In this document: positions 1-7,036 of the stretch, piece by piece
Numbering within the stretch: the stretch's first letter is position 1
Layout: every line of letters starts with the position of its first letter
DNA from: Legionella bononiensis
GTDB lineage: Bacteria; Pseudomonadota; Gammaproteobacteria; Legionellales; Legionellaceae
Assembly: GCF_016786215.1 (NCBI RefSeq)
Contig: NZ_JADOBG010000010.1
Location: 62,001 to 126,000, forward strand
Length of the DNA stretch: 64,000 nt
Direction: 5' to 3'
Notes under the pieces: generated by a model
What the model saw: the letters and a program-made list of their open reading frames with translations, nothing else
What the model was told of the DNA's origin: nothing
The model's database searches: none
Position numbers and translations under genes: made by a program

Positions 1-741
1 CTTACAGAAGAAAGTGAGGCACTTGAGCATTTTAATAACCAGGTCCGTGTGCTGGAACAAAAAGGAAGGGCTTTGGTTGAAGGTGCAAAAACGCTGCAAA
101 GCATCATTGATACTGTTGATAGTCATAAATCCATACCCTGGGAAACCATTATACAACTTATAGAGGTCTATAAAATGACAGATAATCTTGAACACAGCTG
201 GGTAAAAGAAATATTCACCCCTGATGAATTAAAACAGTATGTTGAATTCGAAAAAGAAATGAAAGCCAATAAAACTCCAGAACAAAAAGCAGCTTTTGAA
301 CAACAATGGCAGCAACTTTTGGCTGAGCTGAAAATGAATATGAACCAGGATCCTCAATCTGCTGCAGGTATTGAATTAGGAAAAAAATACATGGCATGGG
401 TCAATGGAATTTATGGAAAAAAATATGCCCACCTAAGAACCAAAAAATGGGAAAAAGGCTTTGGTGAAGGCAAAGGTCTACAAGACATTGGGTTAACACC
501 TGAATTAATGGCCTGGGTAGAAAAAGCCACCAACGCCTACTGGAAAAATCGAATTTTTGGCATACTCGAACACGTGGGTAAACAACCAGATGCTTCCGTT
601 TTATCATTATGGAATGAAGCACTTGATGATTTGTATGGGAATGAAACCGCTCGTAAACAAGCCGTTTATGAAATGGCGTTAAGTGATGAACAGGTCAGCG
701 CCGACGCAAAAGCCTGGCTTAAAACCCTGATGCACTCTTAA
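1..741 (+). CDS. MerR-family regulator with TipAS-like domain (C-terminal part)
   Basis: The frame is open from the first base, so the gene begins outside the window and the GTG at 49 is internal. The visible part starts with a helix typical of the MerR dimerisation coil (LEHFNNQVRVLEQKGRAL). It continues into a TipAS-type helical domain with the pattern FTPDELKQY, GKKYMAWVNGIYG and DIGLTPELMAWVEKA. In this family the C-terminal domain binds small molecules and the missing N-terminal winged helix binds DNA. The ligand cannot be told from sequence. The family call is good; the N-terminal HTH is inferred. Confidence 0.75.
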   Translation, partial: LTEESEALEHFNNQVRVLEQKGRALVEGAKTLQSIIDTVDSHKSIPWETIIQLIEVYKMTDNLEHSWVKEIFTPDELKQYVEFEKEMKANKTPEQKAAFEQQWQQLLAELKMNMNQDPQSAAGIELGKKYMAWVNGIYGKKYAHLRTKKWEKGFGEGKGLQDIGLTPELMAWVEKATNAYWKNRIFGILEHVGKQPDASVLSLWNEALDDLYGNETARKQAVYEMALSDEQVSADAKAWLKTLMHS

Positions 742-752
742 TCCGTTCCTGC

Positions 753-775
753 AGGCAGGGGCAATCGCCCCGCCT
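753..775 (+). terminator. GC-rich hairpin after the MerR/TipAS gene
   Basis: AGGC-A-GGGGC pairs with GCCCC-GCCT around a short loop, leaving one bulged A, 12 bases after the stop codon. No clear T-run follows, so it may be a weak terminator or an mRNA 3' end stabiliser. Confidence 0.45.
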
Positions 776-850
776 CAGCATCTTCATTACTCAAAATACT
801 CTAATACTAGCCTCATTAAAACCATTTAAATTCAATATGCTTACAGAATC

Positions 851-883
851 CTTAATGTTTCCTTAATATTCCCCATGTACAAT
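851..883 (+). promoter_or_regulatory. PmrA-type box and -10 element
   Basis: Two direct half-sites, CTTAATGTT (851-859) and CTTAATATT (862-870), are separated by 2 bp. This matches the Legionella PmrA consensus of two cTTAATatT repeats with a 2-bp gap. A -10 like TACAAT (878-883) lies 7 bp after the box, and the ATG is 33 bp further on. PmrA-PmrB controls many Dot/Icm effector genes in Legionella, so this suggests regulation of the following unknown gene. Confidence 0.75.
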
Positions 884-916
884 ATTTGTCCTTTTAGAGC
901 CTATTGAGTAAAGTAA

Positions 917-2089
917 ATGAAATTTTTTGTAATCCCTAGAAACTACCTACCTCAAAGTCTTCCTTCAGAAACCCAATCTTATATACGCGCAACCTTTGGA
1001 TTACTTGCAGCCGTAACAACAACCATTAATCCAATAGTTGGAGCCCTGGTTCTCTTAAGCCATGGCACATTGGAATTGGCTGGTTTTTTTACTAAATCAG
1101 GACAACAAGAACACGATATTAATCCACCAATAATGAGCAAACAGGAACGACGTGAACAAAAGTACAATGAAGCCTTCGATAAATTACTTTTAAAAGCACA
1201 GGAATTAGGGACTCAATGCTCACCTCAAGAAATTGAAAATGCTAAGAGAATATTCTTTGTTCATAACCTGATTGAAGAAGTGTGCTATAAAGCCTTTGCT
1301 AAAATAGTTAAACAGCTCGGAATTACTGGTGATGAAATTACTGAGCAACAATCAGGTCAAATTCTTGCTTATATTAAAAGCATGGCTCATGTGGAATTGC
1401 GTAAGCCTGGAGGTTATACCTTAACTGGAAGAGCAATGATTACAGCAGATCAATTTGCTCAAGTTATATCCAATGTCTCTACTATTATACATGATCGGGA
1501 CGCTCGCTTGACGGACGCACGATACTATTCATTGACCGACTTATGCGTTGGTCTTGATGATCATAACAGTTACGTTAAAAATATATTGTTTCGCTCTTGG
1601 TTTAAATGTGGCCAAATGTCCTGTGACAGCCATTTAAATATGATAAAAGATATGGTTGGATTTAATAAGCGGATATCAGACCAATTAGGTTTTAACTTTG
1701 AACACGCACTAACGAATAAGAAAGAATACTATAATACCTATCATGCAGGCATAAGAACTGTAGAGAATCCTGTTACAGGCGAACGCTCTGCTTTAAAATT
1801 TACAAATTTAACTGAAGTGAGATCTAAATTTAAACCTATTATCAATAAATTGTTAGACACTGCTCCCGATAGCCGATTAATCGCTGAGCTAAGAAATAAA
1901 AAGTTACTTGAACCCGAAGAGATAAATGCTCTTATCGGAAAACGAAGTTATTTAAGTGCGCCACGTTTTCATCAACCAATAACCCAAAACGCGTTATTAG
2001 AACCTACTATAACTGTAGGTGAGTTCCTGAATTACTATTTCCCAGAATTACAAGTTCAAAATACACTGACTCCAATTATAAAGAAGTAA
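917..2089 (+). CDS. Unknown 390-aa protein, candidate Dot/Icm effector
   Basis: I do not recognise a family. The protein has one hydrophobic stretch near the N-terminus (about residues 25-58: GLLAAVTTTINPIVGALVLL and on), enough for a membrane hairpin. A mostly helical polar body with several Cys follows (VCYKAF, CGQMSCDSH). There is no Sec cleavage site pattern. The C-terminus is short and polar/hydrophobic (LTPIIKK). The ATG at 917 has a weak GAG-type ribosome site. A PmrA-type box lies directly upstream and effector-like genes lie downstream, so a translocated effector is the best guess. That is inference from context only. Confidence 0.7.
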   Translation: MKFFVIPRNYLPQSLPSETQSYIRATFGLLAAVTTTINPIVGALVLLSHGTLELAGFFTKSGQQEHDINPPIMSKQERREQKYNEAFDKLLLKAQELGTQCSPQEIENAKRIFFVHNLIEEVCYKAFAKIVKQLGITGDEITEQQSGQILAYIKSMAHVELRKPGGYTLTGRAMITADQFAQVISNVSTIIHDRDARLTDARYYSLTDLCVGLDDHNSYVKNILFRSWFKCGQMSCDSHLNMIKDMVGFNKRISDQLGFNFEHALTNKKEYYNTYHAGIRTVENPVTGERSALKFTNLTEVRSKFKPIINKLLDTAPDSRLIAELRNKKLLEPEEINALIGKRSYLSAPRFHQPITQNALLEPTITVGEFLNYYFPELQVQNTLTPIIKK

Positions 2090-2096
2090 ATCATTA

Positions 2097-2144
2097 GGGG
2101 GCAAGTCTTTTGCATATCATCTGATTAGCAAAAGACATACCCCC
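2097..2144 (+). terminator. Long hairpin after the 390-aa unknown gene
   Basis: GGGGGCAAGTCTTTTGC (2097-2113) pairs almost perfectly with GCAAAAGACATACCCCC (2128-2144) over a 14-nt loop, 8 bases after the stop. There is no long T-run, so termination strength is uncertain. Confidence 0.55.
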
Positions 2145-2737
2145 TATCTCTATTCATCATGAGCTATTGATTTCGCCCGATTATTTTATAGCTTTAGAAT
2201 CATAATTGACTTTTAAAATATCCAATTCAGGCTTGTATTCTTTGGTTTATTGTTTTTGAGTAGATCATCGAATACATCATTCACTGAATACCTGCGTATT
2301 GGCGAAGAAGAGTAAAACAATTAATGAATTTAAAAAACCTGAATTTCCCGTTAATGCTGGATATATTTCATATATATGACAGTAAAATGCCCGGTTGTGT
2401 AAGGCAGTTAATAAAAAAACAAGGCTTAAGAGCAAGTAATTCCATCGGATGCTGTTAAGTAGAAACATATCAATATAAGTTCGCTGTTAAATCGGGTTTC
2501 GATAGTGTAACGGCCAAAGCAGAAAAATACTCCCTAATTATTTTAATAAAACTTGTGATGCTATGCTTTAGGCAGGAATTCGCAAGCGTATCATGAGTAC
2601 TTATAAATAATTCCACCAAAATCTAAAATCCGATCTTTCTGAGATTAAGCAGTGAGATTCACGCAGGTTTCATCATTTTTATTCGAATAATTAATAAATA
2701 AACGTCGGTAGTAAAACAATACAAAATGGCCGTTATT
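2145..2737. other. Long non-coding gap, possibly a decayed gene
   Basis: About 590 bp with no supported gene. A 63-codon open frame on the minus strand (2277-2468) has no ribosome site. Past its stop, another minus frame reads KEYKPELDILKVNYDSKAIK and then a stop at about 2185-2250, which looks protein-like. This may be the relic of a minus-strand gene, but I could not reconstruct it. Confidence 0.3.
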
Positions 2738-2770
2738 ATTAATACTCTCTTAATTTTAATGCTTTATCAT
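2738..2770 (+). promoter_or_regulatory. Second PmrA-type box and -10 element
   Basis: Half-sites ATTAATACT (2738-2746) and CTTAATTTT (2749-2757) are again 2 bp apart. A -10 like TATCAT (2765-2770) follows after 7 bp, the same geometry as at 851-883. The start codon used downstream is then 2801, about 30 bp after the -10. The box lies inside the longer theoretical reading frame, which argues against an upstream start at 2726. Confidence 0.65.
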
Positions 2771-2800
2771 TTAGGCAATTTGATCTTATCGGAGTCAATA

Positions 2801-4477
2801 ATGCCTAAAATCATTTTAATTTATGCAAACTGCGTCAATACAACAGCCAAAGGGGATTTCGCTTTTGCTGGGAACATTGCCAAAGATTTGAAAGAAGACT
2901 TTGATATGACCGGAAAAAAAATAGATGTAATTCTCACCTCGACTTTGGATGGCATGGAACGATTTGAAAAGCTCTATGGCAAACCTGTAGATGGCAGGAT
3001 AACCATAGAAGGAAGAAGTATAGGCATTTGCGCTCTTGAGTTACTAGATCCTGTAAAAAATGACGTTGTTGCCTTTATTGAAGCCAATCGGTGTAAATAT
3101 GCCCCGGCAGACATAGTGAAACGAGTTATTTCTCCAGACAGCAAATTTCTTTTCATTGGTGCTGCAAGTCAGAGTACAATTACCTCACCAATTGTTCATT
3201 ATTTCAGATACATAAGTCTTCAGAGTGAACAATCTGGACTTTACAACCATTTTGATGCAGACGACATTAAGGTAGGAAGCAGTGGGCTTGGCGCAGACCG
3301 ATTGGGTTTGCCAAAAATTAAATCATCTGACGAATTACCTGAATTAAGTGATGAGCAAAGACTCCAAATTCCAACTTCAGGGTATGGGTTTATGTATCTG
3401 GCTAAAATTAATCAATCAATCGATCTAAGCACAATTGCACAATACACGATGATTACTGATTTAAGTGAATATATTTTGGTTGGTGAGTATTCTGACACAC
3501 CTATGGAAGTTAAAGCCGCAATTATTAAAGAAATAAAATTCAATGGAGTTTCCGGGTTGCAGGAACTACCCAAGATTCATTATCATCAATCATTGGATAA
3601 TGGTTTAATGCGTCACATGGTCGCTGCGTCTACTGGTCACCTGGTTCTATCAACCGGGGTTATGAGTGCCTTGGAAGCAATGAATGACAAAAAGTTACCC
3701 TATTACCAGACTTTGCCAAATAACACCAAGTTCGTAACATCTTATTTACTTGCTGTAAAAGATATTGCATCCAGCGATACCAGCTTAATTGGCGTTATGC
3801 CACAATTAATCATTGAATTATCAAACTTGCTTTTTGCGGATAAACCTTTAAGTCTCAGTCAAGTTAATAGGACAAAAGATTTGTTAAGCATATCATCAGT
3901 TGCTCCACGCCTGATTGAAGCAAATCAACAGATAATTAAAAAAGCGAATGGTACTCTTGCCGGTCAGCTTTTGAGTTTCATAGGAAACCCGACTCATACT
4001 AAACTTCACAGACAATGTGCCAGTGTTTGCCAATCCTTACGCAAAATCGGTGAAGTCAATTCACCATTTTATGATCAGGCATTGAGACGAGCAGCAGCAT
4101 GGGGACGAGTATTTGAATTAAAAGTATTAATCAGATCAATGAGCGTTGAGGACATTAGTAAAAAAGATGTTACAGGTAAACAATGTACCGCGTTACATTG
4201 GGCTGTTTTGCAAAAGCAAACTGATTGTGCGAACCTGTTGATATTAGCTGGCGCAGATTTAAATACTCAGGATATTTACGGTAAAACTCCTTTGCACTAT
4301 GCAATACAAGAAGGTCAAAGGGATATAATTCAATCTTTGGTTGAACATGGGGCTTCTCTGGAGATCTCCGATATTAGTGGAGTTAAACCTTGTGATGGGG
4401 CCGATCCATGGGTTCCGGACTTTATCCATGATTGTTTGAGTAATAAAGACCATATTGGTATAGTTGCCATCCACTAG
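2801..4477 (+). CDS. Ankyrin-repeat protein, candidate Dot/Icm effector (558 aa)
   Basis: The ATG at 2801 is chosen because GGAG sits 6 nt upstream and a promoter box covers the 25 codons of the longer frame. The N-terminus (PKIILIYANCVNTTAKGDFAF, then AGNIAKDL) resembles the first strand and Gly loop of GT-B fold glycosyltransferases; this is a weak resemblance only. Residues 463-525 carry two ankyrin repeats: TALHWAVLQKQTDCANLLIL, then GKTPLHYAIQEGQRDIIQ with LVEHGASLE. The middle (about 100-440) is unrecognised. Ankyrin proteins with a PmrA box are typical Legionella effectors that bind host proteins. Enzymatic function is unknown. Confidence 0.8.
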   Translation: MPKIILIYANCVNTTAKGDFAFAGNIAKDLKEDFDMTGKKIDVILTSTLDGMERFEKLYGKPVDGRITIEGRSIGICALELLDPVKNDVVAFIEANRCKYAPADIVKRVISPDSKFLFIGAASQSTITSPIVHYFRYISLQSEQSGLYNHFDADDIKVGSSGLGADRLGLPKIKSSDELPELSDEQRLQIPTSGYGFMYLAKINQSIDLSTIAQYTMITDLSEYILVGEYSDTPMEVKAAIIKEIKFNGVSGLQELPKIHYHQSLDNGLMRHMVAASTGHLVLSTGVMSALEAMNDKKLPYYQTLPNNTKFVTSYLLAVKDIASSDTSLIGVMPQLIIELSNLLFADKPLSLSQVNRTKDLLSISSVAPRLIEANQQIIKKANGTLAGQLLSFIGNPTHTKLHRQCASVCQSLRKIGEVNSPFYDQALRRAAAWGRVFELKVLIRSMSVEDISKKDVTGKQCTALHWAVLQKQTDCANLLILAGADLNTQDIYGKTPLHYAIQEGQRDIIQSLVEHGASLEISDISGVKPCDGADPWVPDFIHDCLSNKDHIGIVAIH

Positions 4478-4618
4478 TTACGAATACGTCATTAGAGTGT
4501 AACTGTGTGGATACTTGAACACGCTACTATTTTGCGTTGATGGATTGTCACTTAATAGAACGACCTCCGGTACTTTTTAACCAGGCTTCTTCTCTTAGTG
4601 TAAAAAGATACAATAAAT

Positions 4619-4707
4619 TGTCTTTGCGATCATTTGCGAAGCAATCAAGAGCGATATTTCGTTAGAATGTCGCACTCGATTTCTTAACTTCTGTCGCAAA
4701 GATGACA
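4619..4707. repeat. Palindromic dispersed repeat (family D)
   Basis: TGTCTTTGCGA at 4619-4629 is matched by an inverted TCGCAAAGATGACA at 4694-4707. Between them lies TTGCGAAGCAATCAAGAGCGA, a pattern common to small intergenic repeats. A partial relative sits near 14491. It separates the convergent ends of the two effector-like genes. Confidence 0.5.
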
Positions 4708-4719
4708 TTTAAATTATGA

Positions 4720-6003
4720 CTAATGCATGCTTAAAGTGCTGCTCTCTTCGATAGTATATTCTTGTTCTTCACCGACTTCATGAGATTGTTCATTAACTAC
4801 ATCGCGTAATCTTTTTTTGAAATCCAGAGTGGTTGTTTTGAGTACCTCAGGTGCATTTGATCCATTTAAACTGTGTTCCACTTCAACGTCCTGATTCATA
4901 TCAAGATCCTGATTCATATCAAGATCCTGATTCATATTAAGTTGGATTAACTCCGTTTGAACTTGTTGACTAAAATGACGAAAGGATGTCGGTGTCGCAA
5001 TGGTCGCTTTAGCGGCTCTGTCAACGCTAAATCCATCGTTCTTCATGATGTCTTTTAACTCATCACTGATCCCAGCCTTGACCACTTCTGTTGCAGTAGT
5101 AGAACAGTTAAATTTATAGAAACTATAAGCTTTTGGGCTTTCTGCCAGACTGGCCATTTTGTCAAGAACTCGTTCAGCATCAAGTGCAAAAGTGGGCGCA
5201 TTATGATCAAGGTTAGTGGGTATTCTAATAACCGATGCGGGTGATTCACCAACACTGAGATGTCGCTCTTCAAAATCTCTTTTGCATAATTTAATTTGTG
5301 CATCTAAAGCTCTTAGCTCTTTGCTAATCTGGGATACACGAGCAACTTCAGCATCATTTAAATCAAGATCCGTGTTAGGTTTTCTTTGTTCACGGGCAGC
5401 AGCAATGAGCTCTTGTCTATAAAGGTTTCCTTTATCGAACAATTGCTGCATCTCAGATGATAATGCATCTACCTCTGATTTTAGCTCCTTGTAGGCAGGA
5501 TCATGTTCAATATCTTTTTTAAGCTGTGGATGAGCAATTTCTTTAATCTTGATAATTGTTTTATCTCTGGTCAACATCCCCTTTACTTTCGTCTTATTCG
5601 CCAAAGGAATGCCTTCTTCAAATAAATGATCATGAATTTCTGGTTTAATCTTAGGGGCAGGCTCATGCCTCCATTCTGATTCCAAATCATCCCTGTGATT
5701 ATTAATATGATGACCATTGGTATTTCCTGGCCACCAACTAAAATAGACAAAATAACTCACTTGCTCTTTGGGTCTATAACTGTCGTCCGCTTGCCGTTCA
5801 GGAACAATTTCTGTTCGTTTGCTGATTGAAAGACCGGGTACACCCTGATATTTTTTTGCCAGCTCCTCTCCTCGTGCATCAGCAGGAAAGGTTAGTTCAA
5901 CAGCAGCATGGCCAACGTTTCCACCGAATAGAGTGGATTTAACTGGTTTAGCAAAACCCAATCCCTTAGAGCTGCTCTTCCAAGTAAAGATCTCAAGCCC
6001 CAT
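4720..6003 (-). CDS. Candidate effector with permuted papain-like signature (427 aa)
   Basis: No named family is recognised with certainty. The N-terminal part has FGGNVGHAAVEL with His32 and then YFVYFSWWPG (84-93). Far downstream comes YSFYKFNCSTTATEVVKAG with Cys300. A GH-x-x motif first and an NC motif later is the order seen in permuted NlpC/P60-LRAT-like cysteine enzymes. A long helical insert with coiled-coil character spans about 150-245. Residues 355-372 hold three copies of a (L/D)(D/N)MNQD-type hexapeptide. The C-terminus is Glu-rich (GEEQEYTIEESSTLSMH), like the E-block of Dot/Icm substrates. Catalysis and translocation are inferred. Confidence 0.7.
   Translation of the reverse strand: MGLEIFTWKSSSKGLGFAKPVKSTLFGGNVGHAAVELTFPADARGEELAKKYQGVPGLSISKRTEIVPERQADDSYRPKEQVSYFVYFSWWPGNTNGHHINNHRDDLESEWRHEPAPKIKPEIHDHLFEEGIPLANKTKVKGMLTRDKTIIKIKEIAHPQLKKDIEHDPAYKELKSEVDALSSEMQQLFDKGNLYRQELIAAAREQRKPNTDLDLNDAEVARVSQISKELRALDAQIKLCKRDFEERHLSVGESPASVIRIPTNLDHNAPTFALDAERVLDKMASLAESPKAYSFYKFNCSTTATEVVKAGISDELKDIMKNDGFSVDRAAKATIATPTSFRHFSQQVQTELIQLNMNQDLDMNQDLDMNQDVEVEHSLNGSNAPEVLKTTTLDFKKRLRDVVNEQSHEVGEEQEYTIEESSTLSMH
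4891..4944 (-). repeat. 18-bp in-frame tandem repeat
   Basis: CTGATTCATATCAAGATC is repeated exactly at 4891-4908 and 4909-4926, with a third diverged copy at 4927-4944. It encodes repeated MNQDLD in the effector-like gene, so copy number can change without a frameshift. Confidence 0.85.
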
Positions 6004-6206
6004 AATAAAACTCCAATGACTGCGAATGATTTTATTATGAGCTTATTGTGTAATTTTTGGGTTAAGAGGTGGTTATAGTGCTATTTGAATTTCGCATACG
6101 CCATACCCAACATGAAGGAGTGTTTCATGTTCCAGCCTGCTAATGCCCAATAAGACAATTGATTGCATCGCTTTACAAAAATGGATAAAGTCTGGTTAAA
6201 GGCAGC

Positions 6207-6212
6207 TATAAT
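6207..6212 (+). promoter_or_regulatory. Possible -10 box of alsD
   Basis: A perfect TATAAT lies 38 bp before the alsD ATG. No good -35 is found 17 bp upstream (GATAAA), so this is tentative. The ribosome site AAGGA at 6237-6241 fits the ATG at 6251. Confidence 0.4.
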
Positions 6213-6250
6213 TAAGAAATGGCATCAAATGTCTTACAAGGATAACGAAT

Positions 6251-6976
6251 ATGGCCTGTTCTAATAATAGACTGTTTCAAACTGGGGCATTATGCGGATT
6301 CATCGATAAAGTCTATGATGGAGATTGCACTCTCAAGACTTTGAGCGAAAAAGGTAATTTTGGAATTGGAACTTTTGATGCAGTACATGGCGAGTTAATA
6401 GGTTTTGATGGCCAATTTTATCGAATACTCGAAGACGGTATTGCTCATCCTGTCGATCCACAACAAAAAACCCCGTTTGCATGGGTGGTTCACTTTGAAG
6501 AAACACATCAATTTGAATTAAACAACATCGAAAGCTTCGATCATTTTTCTGAGGAATTTGATAAAAAGCTCCCTTCCTTAAATTATATATATGCCTATCG
6601 CTTTGAATGCATATTGGATGAAATCGATTGTCGCTCTGAGGCGTGTCAACCCAAACCGTATCAATCACTCGTTAAAACATTTCCCACAGTCCAAGTCAAT
6701 TTCAATTATCAAAACATCAACGGTGTGTTTGCAGGATTTCGCTTTCCTGAATATTTTTCAACATTAAACATCCCAGGACATCACATGCATTTTTTAAATC
6801 CCGACGATATGAAGGGAGGCCATGTGTTTCAATTTAAATTTAAATCAGCAACAATTAAAGTGTGTATGATTAAAAATTATGAGATTGCGTTAATCGAATC
6901 AGAAGCGTTTAGCGAATTAAAAATTGGCGCCCAAGAATTACACGGTGCAACAAGGGCAATTGAAAAACAAAAATAA
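6251..6976 (+). CDS. alsD: Alpha-acetolactate decarboxylase
   Basis: Converts 2-acetolactate to acetoin in the cytoplasm. At 241 aa it is the usual length. The zinc site is visible as GHHMHF (His178 and His180) followed by GGHVF (His191). The N-terminal part holds the FGIGTFDAVHGELIGFDGQF signature. No signal peptide is seen. It faces alsS, which makes its substrate; the two genes converge and share a terminator rather than forming the usual operon. An AAGGA ribosome site precedes the ATG. Confidence 0.93.
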   Translation: MACSNNRLFQTGALCGFIDKVYDGDCTLKTLSEKGNFGIGTFDAVHGELIGFDGQFYRILEDGIAHPVDPQQKTPFAWVVHFEETHQFELNNIESFDHFSEEFDKKLPSLNYIYAYRFECILDEIDCRSEACQPKPYQSLVKTFPTVQVNFNYQNINGVFAGFRFPEYFSTLNIPGHHMHFLNPDDMKGGHVFQFKFKSATIKVCMIKNYEIALIESEAFSELKIGAQELHGATRAIEKQK

Positions 6977-6985
6977 GCATTGCTA

Positions 6986-7018
6986 AATCCGTCCCCCATC
7001 ACATGATGGGTACGGATT
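6986..7018. terminator. Bidirectional terminator between alsD and alsS
   Basis: AATCCGT pairs with ACGGATT, and inside it CCCATCA pairs with TGATGGG around a 2-nt loop. It lies between two convergent stop codons. Confidence 0.65.
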
Positions 7019-7036
7019 AAAATGATAGAGAACGAC

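Noticed and set aside
2277..2468. 63-codon minus-strand frame as a membrane peptide
   Set aside because: No ribosome site, no promoter and AT-rich composition; kept only as part of a possible relic.
2726..2800. Longer N-terminus of the ankyrin gene, with a hydrophobic start that looks like a signal peptide
   Set aside because: It covers the PmrA box and -10, has no ribosome site, and ATG 2801 has GGAG at the right distance.
6004..6250. PmrA box upstream of the 427-aa effector-like gene
   Set aside because: Only isolated TTAA-type half-sites are found, none paired at a 2-bp gap.
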